From contig NW_022881603.1 of assembly GCF_003369915.1 (NCBI RefSeq), positions 30,253,522 through 30,317,521 on the forward strand: a stretch of DNA of 64,000 bases, given 5' to 3'. Origin of the DNA: Drosophila miranda (taxonomy: Eukaryota > Arthropoda > Insecta > Diptera > Drosophilidae). Of this stretch, positions 1 to 12,396 are shown piece by piece. Each line of letters begins with the position of its first letter. Position 1 is the stretch's first letter. The translations under genes were made by a program, and so were the position numbers. Below the pieces are notes generated by a model, which worked only from the letters and a program-made list of their open reading frames with translations, was not told the DNA's origin and searched no databases.

Positions 1-1078
1 CTGCAATGCGATGATTTTAAGTAAAACAGGTATCGATCATTCATCGGTTGCTTAAAAATACTCGTGAAGAGTCACAGATAGAAAGCAGAATCGACCATCT
101 CTAGCAAGTTACAGAAAAAAAAACAACACAATCACAAATCACACAGAATAAGTGCAATATAAAATAGTGTGAAATGTATTAAAAGCAACAAACGTAAGCT
201 GCGGTATGCACCAACACTGCCAAATGCAGTAGTTCAATCGATGTAACCATAATATATGAAGCGAAAACAAACACAAGTCTGTCTCTTTCTGTCTGAACGA
301 ACTCCCCACTTCCCTTCGCCATCGTCACGCGCACCGCTCTGTCCCTCCTTCTCCCGTTGGCGAGAGCAAACAGCAAAAATTCGTCATCAGCTGGTCTGTA
401 GTCTGCCAACCAACACCAACAGTCGCTGCACTCATTCAGAGCGGAGAGAGAGCGTCGAAACACACTTTATCCTGCCACGCACTAGGGTAACATTTTCGTC
501 GGTTCGAATTGATTCCCGGGAATTGTTGATAACAAATTAAAAACCTGAATACGCTGTACGCAGAACGGGGGTTAGCAAGGTGAAATTTTGAAATGCTTTA
601 GAAACTCAATTAAGCGAAACTTGTGTGCTGTGTTTGTGCTGTGTGTGTATATAGGAATAATACGCCAACAAAGAAGCCACCCGTGCCCGTTCCCATTCCC
701 ATTCCGCTGTTACGACAACTGCATTTAGCTTACAGACCCTACCCTCCCACACGCCTTCTTGTGTTAGCAAGCAAGCAAGTGCTCTGGATGCCACACTTTT
801 CCAATATGCAGAGGTGAAGAGCGGAGCGTTTTAAAATTGAAACAACTGTATACTGTATGCCATAAAGACTTCAAAACCAAGGAAACGACGACGACCACCA
901 TCCCCACCAAGCACGACGAAGGCAACAAGTGTTTGTGTTTGCTTTTTGCTAATTGCTATTGATTATTCGCTTTCTGGCTTTTGTTTTGCAGTGCTCCGAC
1001 TAAGCCAACGACTCAATCTTGAGAGCTTGAGAGTAATTAATTTGAAAACTGAATAGCCGACTGGCAAAAGACGTCGCC
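1..1078 (+). promoter_or_regulatory. Dop1: Upstream and 5'UTR region of Dop1
   Basis: Noncoding stretch before the Dop1 start codon. A pyrimidine-rich tract ending in TTTTGCAG at 984-991 looks like the acceptor of a 5'UTR intron, leaving about 87 bases of leader before the ATG at 1079. A partial DRE-like TATCGAT lies near 32. No convincing coding sequence was found; the open frames here have no protein-like composition. The transcription start was not located. Confidence 0.45.
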
Positions 1079-4000
1079 ATGGAGTCTGCAGACGCACTCA
1101 TGGAGGAGCAGAAACTCATGGCCGAGGCCAAGTACCGCAACTACATGACGAACATCGACAAAGCGCTGCGCAATTTCGAGTACTCCAGCGAGTGGGCGGA
1201 TTTGATATCGGCACTGGGCAAACTTAGCAAGGTATTGAATCACCCAGCAGTCAACTCCAGCCCAGCACAGCCCATCACATCACAAGGGGGTTTTATCGCC
1301 GCAATGTGGCAAATGAGATATGGCCGGGTCGAGCAGAGCTGAATCACTACCTCGCTTTCCCCATGAGGGACCAATTCTTATCTCGGCTTGTTTTTAACTG
1401 GTGTTTTATTTTGTTTTGTTCTTTGCTTTGGCAGGCAATATCAAGCAATACGCAGTATCAGGTCATACCCAGACGCCTAAAGATTGCCAAGCGTCTGGCC
1501 CAGTGCATGCATCCCGCCCTGCCCTCGGGCGTGCATCTGAAGGCCATTGAGACCTACTCGGTGATATTCAGCAAGACTGGACCCGAGCGTCTGGCCACAG
1601 AGTTTATTTACAGGTGAGTATCCACCCCACCACTCCACAAAGAGTATTCTCTAATTGTCCTGCTCTTCCAGCGCTGGCCTGTTCCCCCTGCTGGGCTATG
1701 CCGCCATGAATGTGCGGCCCGCTCTGCTGGCCATCTATGAAACTTATTTCGTTCCACTCGGGGACAAGCTGCGGCCTGCTCTGAGCGGATTTCTGAACGG
1801 GGTCTTGCCCGGCTACGACTGCGGGCTGGACCACTTTGAGCGGATAAGTGCGTTGCTGAAGCAAGTGTGCAATGCCGTCAATCCCATGCACTTCTACACG
1901 GTGCTCTGGGAGTCGGTGGCCAATAATGCGGCGATCCGTCTGCCAGCCATCACCTACCTGCTGGAGCATTTCAACAAGCGGCTGGACATGCAGGAACAAA
2001 TCTATGTTATGGGCCACAATCGGGAGATAATGATGTCGGCGCTGTGTGCCTGTTTGAACGACTCCCTGATCCTGGTGCAGCGCAACACGCTGGAGTTCCT
2101 GTTGCTCGGTTTTCCCATGCACACGGCACTGCTGGCCGAAGATGATCTGGTCAAGTTGGTCACCAACGGCCTCAATACAATACTGAGACGCGACATGTCG
2201 CTAAATAGGCGACTGTTTAGCTGGCTACTGGGCAGCGAGGTGGCCAAGAACTCGCCCACCTATGACACCCTCTCGCTGGACGCCTCGGCAACCCCGCTGG
2301 ACGAGCCACCGGAGCCGTACTTTGTGAAGCATTCGAGGCACATACTGATCCGGGCCTTAATCACAACGCTGCGGCTGAGTCTGGAGTGTGCCCCCATGGA
2401 TCTGAAGCCCTATCGAATTATGTTATCGCTGCTTGACAAGGCAGAGATTGGCAGCGCTGTCCTGGACTACGTCCTCCACGACATCATACGAGCCATGTAC
2501 ATCTCCAGCGGCAATCCGGAGGCTCTCAAGTCCGCCAACCTTCTCTTCGCCACCTTCGATCCGGCCTACATCTGGAGCTACATGACTAACATGTTTGAGC
2601 GCGCCTGCCACCAGGCAAACTCCTCGGACAAGCAGGACAAGCTTCTGCCTCAGGCGAGTGCTGAAGGCGGCGATAAATTTGCTTGCGAGGTGGGCTCTGG
2701 CGATCCGTGTGTTCTGGAGATCTGCGTGCACACCGAGTTCCTTCTGGAGACCGTTTCCCTGGAAATGTACACGGAGACGACGCGCGTCTATCTGCCCAAA
2801 GTGTTCCTGGCCATCACCCAGCTGCTGTCGCTTCACATGGATCGCGTGACTAGCAGCGAGATGACCGCCTCCCTCAAGCTCTGCATGAAGATCGTCTCTA
2901 GGGTGCAGCCCATGATAACGTAAGCGAAAAAAAATAAAATCACAAGGTAACCTATTCCTATCCGTCTATCTGCCTGTCTGTCGCCCACAGAAGTCCCATT
3001 AAACTGAACAAGCTCATGGAGCAGCAGTGCGCAGGCTCCTCCTCGGATGAGAAGATTACAGTCAATGCGGCGGCGGCAATCGACAGTGCTAAAAAGGGAG
3101 TGCCGGGCACACATACACAGGGAAGTTCCCTGGAGAAAAGCAAGTCGGACTCGCGTCTGAACCAGTTTGCGGAGAACTCGCTGCAAAGCGCAGATCCCAA
3201 CGACGAGGATCTCATCCGACGCTCGGCCTCCAATCAGAGCGTGGGACGACAGAGTCCCAGCAAGAAGAAGGCCAAGTCCATTTCACGTCTCTCTGAGCTG
3301 GAGAAGGATGGGAGGATCCCCTATCCCGAGATTTATTTGAAATAACTGATTGGTAAACTATCCCATCCGTTTCATCCAGATAAGCGCTTCGGACACGGGC
3401 CAGCAGTCGTCCTCGGACCTAGACACTCCGCGGAGCATCAAGAAGCTCAAGGCCAAGGCAAAAGTGCCCTTCATACGCAGTCCCAAGAAACAGCGACCCA
3501 AGGACATTGTGCTGGTGCAGTCCGCAGCCGTCGCTGACTCTGCTGGGAATGTTCATGATGCCGAGGAGCCAAAGAGCGCCCCACCCGACCCACAGTCGCC
3601 GCAGTTCTATCTCGACGATGAGAGCCAGGCCACCCAGCAGCGAGGGACCTCGATACTGGAGAAGTGCATCCGCCAGTACGAGATCTTTTTCGAGGTATAC
3701 GTGGCCCGCAAACTGCTACAAATCGAGTCGGATGGCGTGTCGGAGAGCTCGGTGAAGGTTCAGCTTCAGCGCAGCACCAGCACCCACAGCTCAAGCCACA
3801 CCTCCAGCCTGTTTCTGGTAGAGAAAATGCTGGAGTATGAGTGCCCCATCCGCGAGTCACAAATCGAGCGTCTGTTCAATCTGCTGCGCGTGGACAAAGT
3901 GCCGCGCTCCAAGCAGCTGCAACGACTCCTCAATCACTCTCTGCCACTGCTGGCCAGTGCCAGCGAGCTGAGCAGCGACAGCGAGGCCACGGAAGCCCCG

Positions 4001-7000
4001 GAGAGGCAGACACAGAGTCTGCTCATCGACACCCAGACGCAGCGTAGTGTCCAGCAGCTCGCCGAACTGCAGCTGAGTTTGACCATGCGCGGGGCTGTCA
4101 AACTGGCGGCCTCATTGCTGGTGGAGATGTCCACGTTCCCCAACTGCAACAAGCACATTGTGCTCGACAGGAGTGGTGAGTGGGCGTACAGACTTTGATA
4201 GCAATCAATCTCATTTGATTATTTGATGCTTATTCTCATTTAGAGCCGGAGTTGCCGAATTGGCTGAAGGTCCTGTGTCTGGTGGCGTGCTTTGCCCAAA
4301 GCGACAAGGAACTCCAGGTGTCGGCCATCACAACGCTCTTCGATCTAATCAGGTAAGCGATCAGTTTCCTCTACCGGCTTAGCCCTGACTAACGCACAGT
4401 TGCCCTTTCCTCGTAGCTTATTACGCTCCCAGAACGAGCACACAACGAGTCCGGGAGTCACCTTCGTGGTGATGCTGCCGCTCCTAAAGTTCGGCCACGT
4501 CAGCTACATGGAGCAGCAGACACGAGTCTTTCAGCTGGTGAGCTCCATTCTGTGGGACTACCTGGGGGCCTCCTGCACGGATCCCGCGCAAACTGTGGCG
4601 CTGCTGCATCAGTTGCACAGCTGCCTGGAGAGCGGCCTCGTGGAGACGGTCATTGCCAACCGAATGCAGGCGCAGCATCTGCTGCAGATTCAGCCAATCC
4701 CTGGAGTTGGTAGAACAGCGTTGCGCAGCTTCCAGCTGGAGCGATTGGGCGATGCCCAACTGCTGTGTCCCACAGAGTCCACCGAGCGGTTGAGGGAGAG
4801 CCAGGCGCGCAGCTTCAAGAAATTCGAGTTGCTGTGGCATCTAGGCAGGGACAAGCAGACGTCGCGGGGATTCGAGAAGATCCTGCTCAAGGTGCTGGAC
4901 ACCTTGGCCCTGCCCCACTACATGTCCGAACGGACATTCGTGACCAACTGGCTGCAGGCCTCGCTGCTGCGCGGAGATCTGGCGCGTCTGACCAAACCGC
5001 TCTACAAGATTCTCCTCTCGGCCAACTCGAAGCGGGTGGGCATTGTCCACATGCAGCAGCTGTATCGGGAATCTGCCGAGGCCGAAAGAGACACTGCACC
5101 TGCCTTCGAGCGGGATGTGTACGCCATCAGCTCGGAGCAGGGAAACGTCAAGTATCACCACATGGAGACCACCAACGGGGCCAAGAAGAAGAGTCCCATC
5201 CGAAATTTACCCAAGAAAATCTTTGGGGTGACTCTGAGCGGAGGAAAGACCAACAAGACATCAAACTTCGTGAGCGACAAGACGGCCTTGGCCACGGAGG
5301 CAGCGCAGGACGTGAACACCATTGGCCTGATCATCAATCCCCTGGAGAATGCCACGGACTTTGACGACGAAACGGATCTGGAGGAGCCCCGCATCGAGAT
5401 CCCCCACAAAGAGACGCCGCTGGAGCAAAAGCTCGCGTGTGCCATGGACGAGAGCGATCAGCCATCAGCCCAAGAGCAGCCGCCACCGCCGTCGCAGCAG
5501 CAGCAGGATCAGTCGTCGCACTTTGACCAGGACATAACCGACAACTCCGATAGCAGCGACTTCGAGTCGGACTCGGAACTGTGGGAAACCAGTCTGGAGA
5601 AGGAGGACAGCATCACGGTCAGCTCCAGTGCCGGGGTCAGTGATGATGTCAAGCGATTCGTGGGTGACTGCGAGCTCGTCACGGAGGCCCTTACGCAGCA
5701 TGAGAAGATCAAGAGTCGCAAGACGTACCGTCTCACCCGAGAGAAGACTCCCGGCGAGAACAGTCTGAACTCTGTGGCCACAGACCAGACAGAGCACAGC
5801 TTGGCGGACATGCATGCAGATGCCCTACCAGCGGATGAGTACTTCCGCGAGGACAAGACGCTGGGCAAGCGCAAGAAGCTGCTGACAAGCAGCGACAAGA
5901 AGAGGCTGAGCTGCATATCGAAGACATCCACGGACAGCAACCTCAGTAACTCCTGCTCCCAGGCGGAGCCTGCTCCGGAGGGCGATCCTCAGGGCGAGGA
6001 GGGAGCAACAGCAGCCACAGACTCCACCATCAATGTGGAGGACAAGCGACGCAATCTCAGCCTGGAGACTAGCAAACTGCAGCCCGACTGGCAGAAGGCC
6101 CTGGAGAAGGGCAAGCAGAACGTGGAGATCCTTCGACAGAATGCAGCGGCGGCTGGTGCCGCGGAGGAGCAAACCAGTCTGCGCAGCTCCATGAAGAGCA
6201 GCAGCTCCCTGGCCGACGCAGCCCATCTGTACCACAACCACTTGCTCCTCTATTTGGCCATCTACGACACGCGCCAGATCCTATACGCCCTACAGACGCT
6301 GCGCAACATCATATGCTGCGACAAGCGCACCTTCCTCTGCCTGTCCATTACCACCTCCTTCTCGAGCGCCAGCTTGAAGCATCTTCTTGTCCGTCACCGC
6401 AAGAGCATCTCAGGCAAGGGATTCGACGGCAGTGTGGGCAACTCGGAGTATGCCCAGGGCTATCGCGGATGCATGCAGTTGGAGCTGCTGGTCACGCTGT
6501 GTCTATTCTATGCTCGCGGATACTTCCAGCGCGAGTCACTGGACGCGCAGCGGCAGTCGCCCACTCTGCATGATATTGTCAATAACCGCAGGATCCAGCT
6601 GGAGAGCATTGAGCTGTTGTCCCTGATTTGCTCAGAGCTAATTGAAATCGTGAAGGGAATGGGCAGAGGTCGGGCATGCTATATAGCCGATCTGCTGGCC
6701 CGCGCCAAGCTGCAGAAGGTTATGTTGCACTGCCTCAACAGCTCTGTCTGTAGCTACGGCCGCAGGGCACCCACCGGAAGCTATGCCGAGCAAGTTCTCA
6801 GCTTCAACGATCCGCAGGACGATCAACTGCACGCGGACTGCTTCCAGCTGCAGCTGCTGCGCCTCCTCCTGTCCGTGATCCGGCTGGAGCACGAGGTGCA
6901 CCAATTGCGGCAGGACACACCGCCCGCAGCTGGCGATGACTCGACGTGCAACACCTCGCCCACCCGTCATGCAGAGGGAGCGGCGGCCAATGTTAAGTAT

Positions 7001-9954
7001 CTGCCCAACTGCCTGATTAGCCAGCAGCCCATGTTCCTAGCCGCCGTCTTGGGCGCCCTGCAGCAGGAGCGGCTGCGCCACCTGCACCGCAACTGGACGG
7101 ACCTGGTGACCTCATCGCTCAACTGTTTCACCTTCGGCTCGCTGACCAACATCGTGATTAGCGTGGTCCATCAGCTATGCAACAACCTGGACCGCATGGC
7201 CCGACTTGGCCTACAGCAGCAGCGTCATTTTCCACCCGACTACGTCCTCTCGCAGCTGGAGGCCCTGACCATTCTCTGTCACTACTGCCTGCTGGACAAC
7301 ACCCAGCAGACGGCCCTCTCGCATCTATTTATCCAGGCCTATCCCCAGACCAGCTCCTTGGCTCAGAGCTCCAGCACTAGCCAGCTGCTGAACAGCTTTG
7401 TACACTCGTTCCTCTCAGCCAACGAATCGTCGACCAGCACATCGGCACCGGCACCGCGCAATGCGCAGCTGCAAGCTGCCCGCAATGCAGTGCTCTCGCA
7501 CCTTCCCAGGATCATGAGCAGTGTGGCGGCCATTTGGGACAGCGAGCTGGGACAACTGCGTCCCGTGCGACAGCAGTTGATGGAGTTCCTGTCGCCCGTC
7601 TCGCTGCATCATGGCTGCAACTTCCTGGCCGCCGTGGCAGTGACCTGGCAGCAGAGGGGCAGCAGTAATGCCTCCAATGGCAGTGGACTGAGCATCTCCG
7701 ACCAGTTCCAGCGCAACTCAAGCCTTCAGGCCTGTCCGGGACAGCTGTCGCTGGTCTCTCTGGTGTCCAGTATACGGGTGATGCCCATGGATTCGTTTGT
7801 GATGACCCTGCATCAGGTGGTGAGGTCTCCACCGCCCATCCATCGCCCGCCCGCCCATCTGAGCATCGAGGTGAGCGCCCTGGAGCTGTTTTACTTCTAC
7901 ATGAAGTCTGCGCCGGGCACCCAGCTGGCTGACGCCTGGAGCTCGCTGCTGGCCCTCATTCGAGACGGACTCAATCTCTCGCCGCCGGCGCAGTTTGCGC
8001 TGCTGATGCTGCTCAACGAGTTCGTGCAGCGGTGCCCTCAGATGCCGTTCCAGGACAAGAAAGAGGTGAGGGAGCTGCATGACGTCACCTCGCGGCTGGT
8101 GGACTCGTTGTCGGGTGTGGCCGGATCCTGTCTGGAGCAGACCACATGGCTGCGTCGCAACCTGGCCGTGAAGGAGGACACCGATGGTCTGGCCAAGGAC
8201 AACAGCATCGGCGGCGGTGGCGGCATCCAGCAGTACTCGGTGCAGGCCCAGAGCGTCCTTGCCACTATACTCTCGAACCTGTTGGACGTGGCCTACGGGT
8301 CGCAGGAGAAGGACAAGGTTGTGAACATTGTGACCCCTCTGCTGTACAACATTACGCCCTATCTAAAGAACCACACGGCCCGCAATGTGCCGTTCTTCTA
8401 TGCCTGTTCGGCCCTCCTGGCCAGCCTCAGTGGCTACCAGTACACGCGCAAGGCGTGGCGCAAGGAAATGCTGGACCTGCTACTGGACAACTCCTTCTTC
8501 CAGATGCACATCTCGTGCCTCCCCTTCTGGCGCATGATCATGGGCAGCCTGATGACCTACGACAACACCACGTTCCGCGAACTAATGACCAGGGTGTCGC
8601 TCTCACAGGCAGGCAGTCTGAACATCTTCACGTCGCGGGAGCAGGAGTTTGAGCAAAGGGGCATGCTGCTGAAGCGCCTGGCCTTTGTCATCTACTGCAG
8701 CGAATTCGACCAGCACAACAAGTATATGCCGGACATTCAGGGTGAGCGCAAATCGGTGGAAATCATCATCATGGAGATGTATCCAATCAAACGTTTCATT
8801 TTTCACACTTTTTCACGCAGAACAACTGGCAAACAGCTTGCGTCTGGTGCCTATGGGACCCTCAGTGCAGGCGGCTGTATTGCTATGCTTTAGGGTGCTG
8901 CTACTCCGCATGTCGCCCGATCATGTCACTTCGCTGTGGCCCATCATTATAGCAGAAATGGTGCAGGTGTTCCTGCAGATGGAACAGGAACTAAAGTCGA
9001 AAAGCGAAGAGCGCAGGTGAGTCTAGTCGATAGTGCCAGGTGTGATGTGTTCTCAACTAACCAATTTCTCCCTTAGCCAACATATGCGACTGCCGTCAAG
9101 CATAGATGTTTCGTGGTCAAACAGTTCCGGTGCCAGCAACGGTATCAATGCCCAAACACCAATGCAGCATTGGCGATCCGTTCAGTTGGAGGCATGCAAG
9201 CTGCTAGAACTTGGCTGTGTGCTGCCGGCGACCAAACTCCCCCACTTTCAGATGTATCGGTGGGCCTTCGTGGGCACAGAGTTCGATGTGCACGAGGAGG
9301 AGGTGGGTCTGCCAAATGGCAGCCTGGAGAACCTGGCCACGTTACCGACAGCTCTATATGTGCCCCATGTGAGACGTGTGGCTCGGCTGATGGACATGAA
9401 GTACATCAGCCAATCCCCGGTACGACAATTTCTACAGATTTCATAATCTTTGGCGCCAACTAATCCCCTTATCTTTATATATGTAGGTGTTGCAGCGACC
9501 CAGCAATCGCCATTTAATGCTGAACTTCCAGCAGCTGCAATCGCTTCAGGAACTCTACGCCTTCTTCTCTACCCTGGGCATCAGCTGTCCGCAGCCGCGC
9601 AACTTTGCCGACACGGAACGGGATGTGGCAAATTGCCTGGAGGAGATCGAGGATGTGCTGGCCAATGATTTTCGGGAGAAGCTACCCAGTCTCACAACGC
9701 CCAGATGAAAACTGGCTACGCCCTACAGGCAGACCCCGACGCAGACGCAGACGACGCGCCTGTCGCAGTTTGAGCTCAAACGAAATGTGAATCTAGGAGA
9801 GTTTGCCATGGAGCCGGCACATCGCGGCAGTGGCCAGGCAGCTCGCATAATCGCCGCCATGCAGGCCACCCTCACAAGCCAAAATGCTGAGACGAGCTTT
9901 ATGCAGATGCAGACCCACAACAATAAGAAGACCATCTTTCCATTTTATGTCTAA
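1079..9954 (+). CDS. Dop1: Dopey-family protein Dop1, apparently disrupted
   Basis: Homologue of yeast Dop1 and human DOPEY1/2, very large scaffolds that act with Mon2 in endosome-Golgi traffic and organelle positioning. Exons, joined by consistent phases: 1079-1231, 1435-1613, 1672-2919, 2991-3309, 3380-4175, 4244-4352, 4417-8741, 8821-9016, 9077-9419, 9487-9954. The N-terminus ([11 protein letters not shown], then LGKLSK / [12 protein letters not shown] / [16 protein letters not shown]) is the Dopey N-terminal domain. The 4.3-kb exon holds an acidic, Q/S-rich linker and the helical C-terminal part. Two lesions: exon 4 ends in phase 0 exactly where exon 5 begins, but the junction reads GGGAGG instead of a GT donor (3310-3315), and read-through stops at 3343. 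In exon 10 an in-frame TGA at 9706-9708 removes the last 82 codons, which remain open to TAA at 9952-9954. Without lesions it would be about 2,711 residues, a little longer than the human proteins. Identity is secure; functionality is doubtful. Confidence 0.9.
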
Positions 9955-10155
9955 GTAAAGCTTACGCCGAGTATGATAGATAGATAGCTAGCAAGAAAAA
10001 TATGGGGCGAGAATGGGCGAGCGTATAGCATATATATATATATACGACTATAGATATCTGTAGTGTAATCGGTCGTTTTAACTGTTGAATGTATAAGAGA
10101 AATAGTTGCCCCATAGCCCAATAGCCAGCCCCGGTATTGTATGTAATGTATATGT

Positions 10156-10161
10156 ATTAAA
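10156..10161 (+). terminator. Dop1: Candidate Dop1 poly(A) signal
   Basis: ATTAAA about 200 bases after the original Dop1 stop codon, in AT-rich sequence. It is the best visible poly(A) hexamer variant on this strand before the convergent gene. Assigned by motif and position only. Confidence 0.4.
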
Positions 10162-10237
10162 CTGTTGATAGTTGCGCCGAAGTCGAAGTGAATAAGAGAC
10201 GTGTTTACGACAAATTGCAATCAAATACAAAAACGTA

Positions 10238-10243
10238 TTTTAT
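10238..10243 (-). terminator. Poly(A) signal of the convergent tetraspan gene
   Basis: TTTATT on + gives AATAAA on -, 84 bases beyond the stop codon of the minus-strand four-pass membrane protein gene. With the Dop1 signal near 10156 it defines a tail-to-tail gene pair with very little intergenic space. Confidence 0.55.
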
Positions 10244-10326
10244 TCCAAGAACAACCCAGCAAGAAATCGGATGAGGATGGGGAGACACAAAACTAGGGGA
10301 ATCACCGTCTTTACCGAATATGAGAC

Positions 10327-11266
10327 TCAAACAACAGGCTCGGCCTGAGAAGTGCCCTCGCGGTTCTTCAGCTGCAGGTAGTAGGAATAGATAAGACGAG
10401 CGCAGAAGGCGACGATTACTGCAATAAAGGAGCGGTCTTTACTTTCTGTCAACCCGTTGGAGTAGGATAGCACTTACCAATCTGCAAAATATACGAAAGC
10501 AAGGCGCCAACTATATTATTGAATCCGGTGGACTCGCGATACTTTCCGTATTGGAAGATGACGCCGAATATGGCAAATGGGAAACCGATGGCACAGAGCA
10601 AGGCGTATATCAGCCAGCCGAGGAGCAGCAGGCGCTTGTACTGCAAAGAAGGTAAACAGGGATTGATGAATCAGAGCTAATCGCCATCCGTATGTCTTTA
10701 CTCACCTTCAGGCAACCGATCAGCAATAAAACATTAGCTGTAACGGTAATGGCAAAGCCAACAAAGTTGACCACTGGAAAATATAGAATCGAAGAGTCAG
10801 TTTGGATTGTGTGACACACACATAATACATGTCGTCATCATCAGAAAAGTTTCAGGCTATTCTATTCAAAAACAGAAACGACAGCGACTTTGGGAACGTG
10901 TTTCGGTTTGGGGAGACGATTAGCTCATGCTTTATATGTACATATGTGTGTATGTATGTATATACGTTTAGGTATTCAGAAATATACAGAAGACTACACA
11001 TGTATATGTTGATTTATCATTGTTTTAAGGCTTTAGCATAGCTATAGCATCTGGGGCACACTATCATACATTTTAATTATATTTGCCACAAAAGACAAGC
11101 GGATTTGTCCAAATAAACAAATGCCACGCCTTGAGTTCCACATACCCGTTGGCGCGAAGAGCACACTGAATGTGATGGCCACCAGCGAATAGATCGCTAT
11201 GCCAAGGCACCAGCTCCGGAGATCTGTGTTGCATGGCCCCTGGTCGACAGTCAGATCGATTTTCAT
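10327..11266 (-). CDS. Small four-pass membrane protein, gene A
   Basis: Spliced minus-strand gene of four coding exons: 11266-11146, 10773-10706, 10640-10478 and 10418-10327, with intron phases 1, 0, 1 and GT-AG ends throughout. The 147-residue product starts MKIDLTVDQGPCNTDLRSWC and has four hydrophobic segments at roughly residues 21-38, 41-62, 67-93 and 107-135, with a short polar C-terminal tail (KNREGTSQAEPVV). I chose the start at 11266; an upstream in-frame ATG (11357) would add residues of noncoding-like composition. No catalytic motif is visible. It resembles the uncharacterised insect four-TM proteins grouped as DUF4728, but I cannot confirm that without a profile search. It converges on Dop1 and diverges from a gene of the same exon plan at 12397-13288. 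Confidence 0.82.
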
Positions 11267-11835
11267 CTTGAGATTCTTTGGCTTCGGTAGTCTTTTGAAT
11301 TTTCCACAAAAGTGAAAACCGGTCGAGATGCTATGGAACACAAACAACGGCGACCACAACGCGCGAGATTGAAAAAGTGAATGAAGCGTCTAGGTCTGCG
11401 GTCTAGAGCGCGGCGGCCGGAGCAACAGTTGCTAAATGGAGAAATGCTAGCGTGTGGGTGTCTGTGTGCGTGTGTGTTGTATCTGTGTTTGGTGGAGAGA
11501 GCTAGCGCTAGTGAGAACCAGAATGTGTGGGCGGTTGCTTTTTCTGAGAAAACTAGCAATCGATAAAAAGATACACAACTTTATCATATTACTTACATTT
11601 AAAAAAGCGAATGCTTACATTTGAATTGAAAACGGTTATATTTAAAAAGCGTTTAAAGATGTCCGGCAGCCCTGTCAGAGGTCTTACAAAAATGGCTTAA
11701 AAATTTAAATTTTGAGTTAAAATTGTATAGGCAGAGATAAGGATCTTAGTTAGCCAGGGCTTAGTGGGCAGGGCTGTGAGCTCTATCTAACTACAATATA
11801 GGGTATCTAACCGGTATATGGGGTCGACTGTTTGC

Positions 11836-12245
11836 CAGTGTTGGCATTTCAGCTTATTTTAAGCTAGTTTTTATAGCTTATTGCTTGATACCTAGCTTAC
11901 TTCAAATTTCAGCATGCTGTCGCTAAAAAACATATTGCGTCCAATGCAAGCATGGCACAAACTAACAAAATACTTTTAGGTAGAAAGTCCTCAAAAACAG
12001 AGGAGCAGGAGGCTGCACTTTGTGTGTACATTGATGAACACTCGTCCATAGCATAATGAAGTGGAAAAAATCATGTCATTACTTTAATTAGAAATTGAAA
12101 ACAAAATATCAATAAAATTCAATTATCCATTATTTGTATGTGTTTTTAGCTTATTTTAAAGCTTTTTTTAATTTTTAGCTTATTCTAGATTATTATTTTT
12201 CTCCAATCTAGCTTATGGGGGGATTCTCAAAATCTGGCAACACTG
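11836..12245. mobile_element. hAT-like MITE between the divergent tetraspan genes
   Basis: A 410-bp AT-rich segment bounded by inverted ends: CAGTGTTGGCATTT on the left and, reading inward from the right, CAGTGTTGCCAGATTTT. The flanking octamers CTGTTTGC (11828-11835) and CTGTTGGA (12246-12253) share their first five bases and could be an eroded 8-bp target duplication. A terminal CAGTG and an 8-bp duplication are hallmarks of hAT elements. The interior is made of repeated AGCTTATTTT-like motifs with no transposase. Confidence 0.6.
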
Positions 12246-12396
12246 CTGTTGGAAGTCAGCTTTTGCGACTTAATTTGCTCATTACATTTACAATGCGGTG
12301 ACGAACAATTGCAGTTTACCATACTTGAATTTCTGTGCGCATTAGAATCGGAAAATCCAGTGAAAATGCTGACCAAAGTGTTGGGTATGCGGTTGA

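Noticed and set aside
3471..3860. Antisense and shifted frames across Dop1 and the Kelch gene
   Set aside because: They are shadows of GC-rich coding exons with no domain content.
4400..8893. The 1,497-codon Dop1 frame taken as a complete gene
   Set aside because: It is one exon (4417-8741) of a ten-exon gene; its ends extend into introns on both sides.
9706..9708. Dop1 TGA read as selenocysteine or programmed read-through
   Set aside because: No selenocysteine context, and Dopey proteins are not known to need recoding; a nonsense change is simpler.
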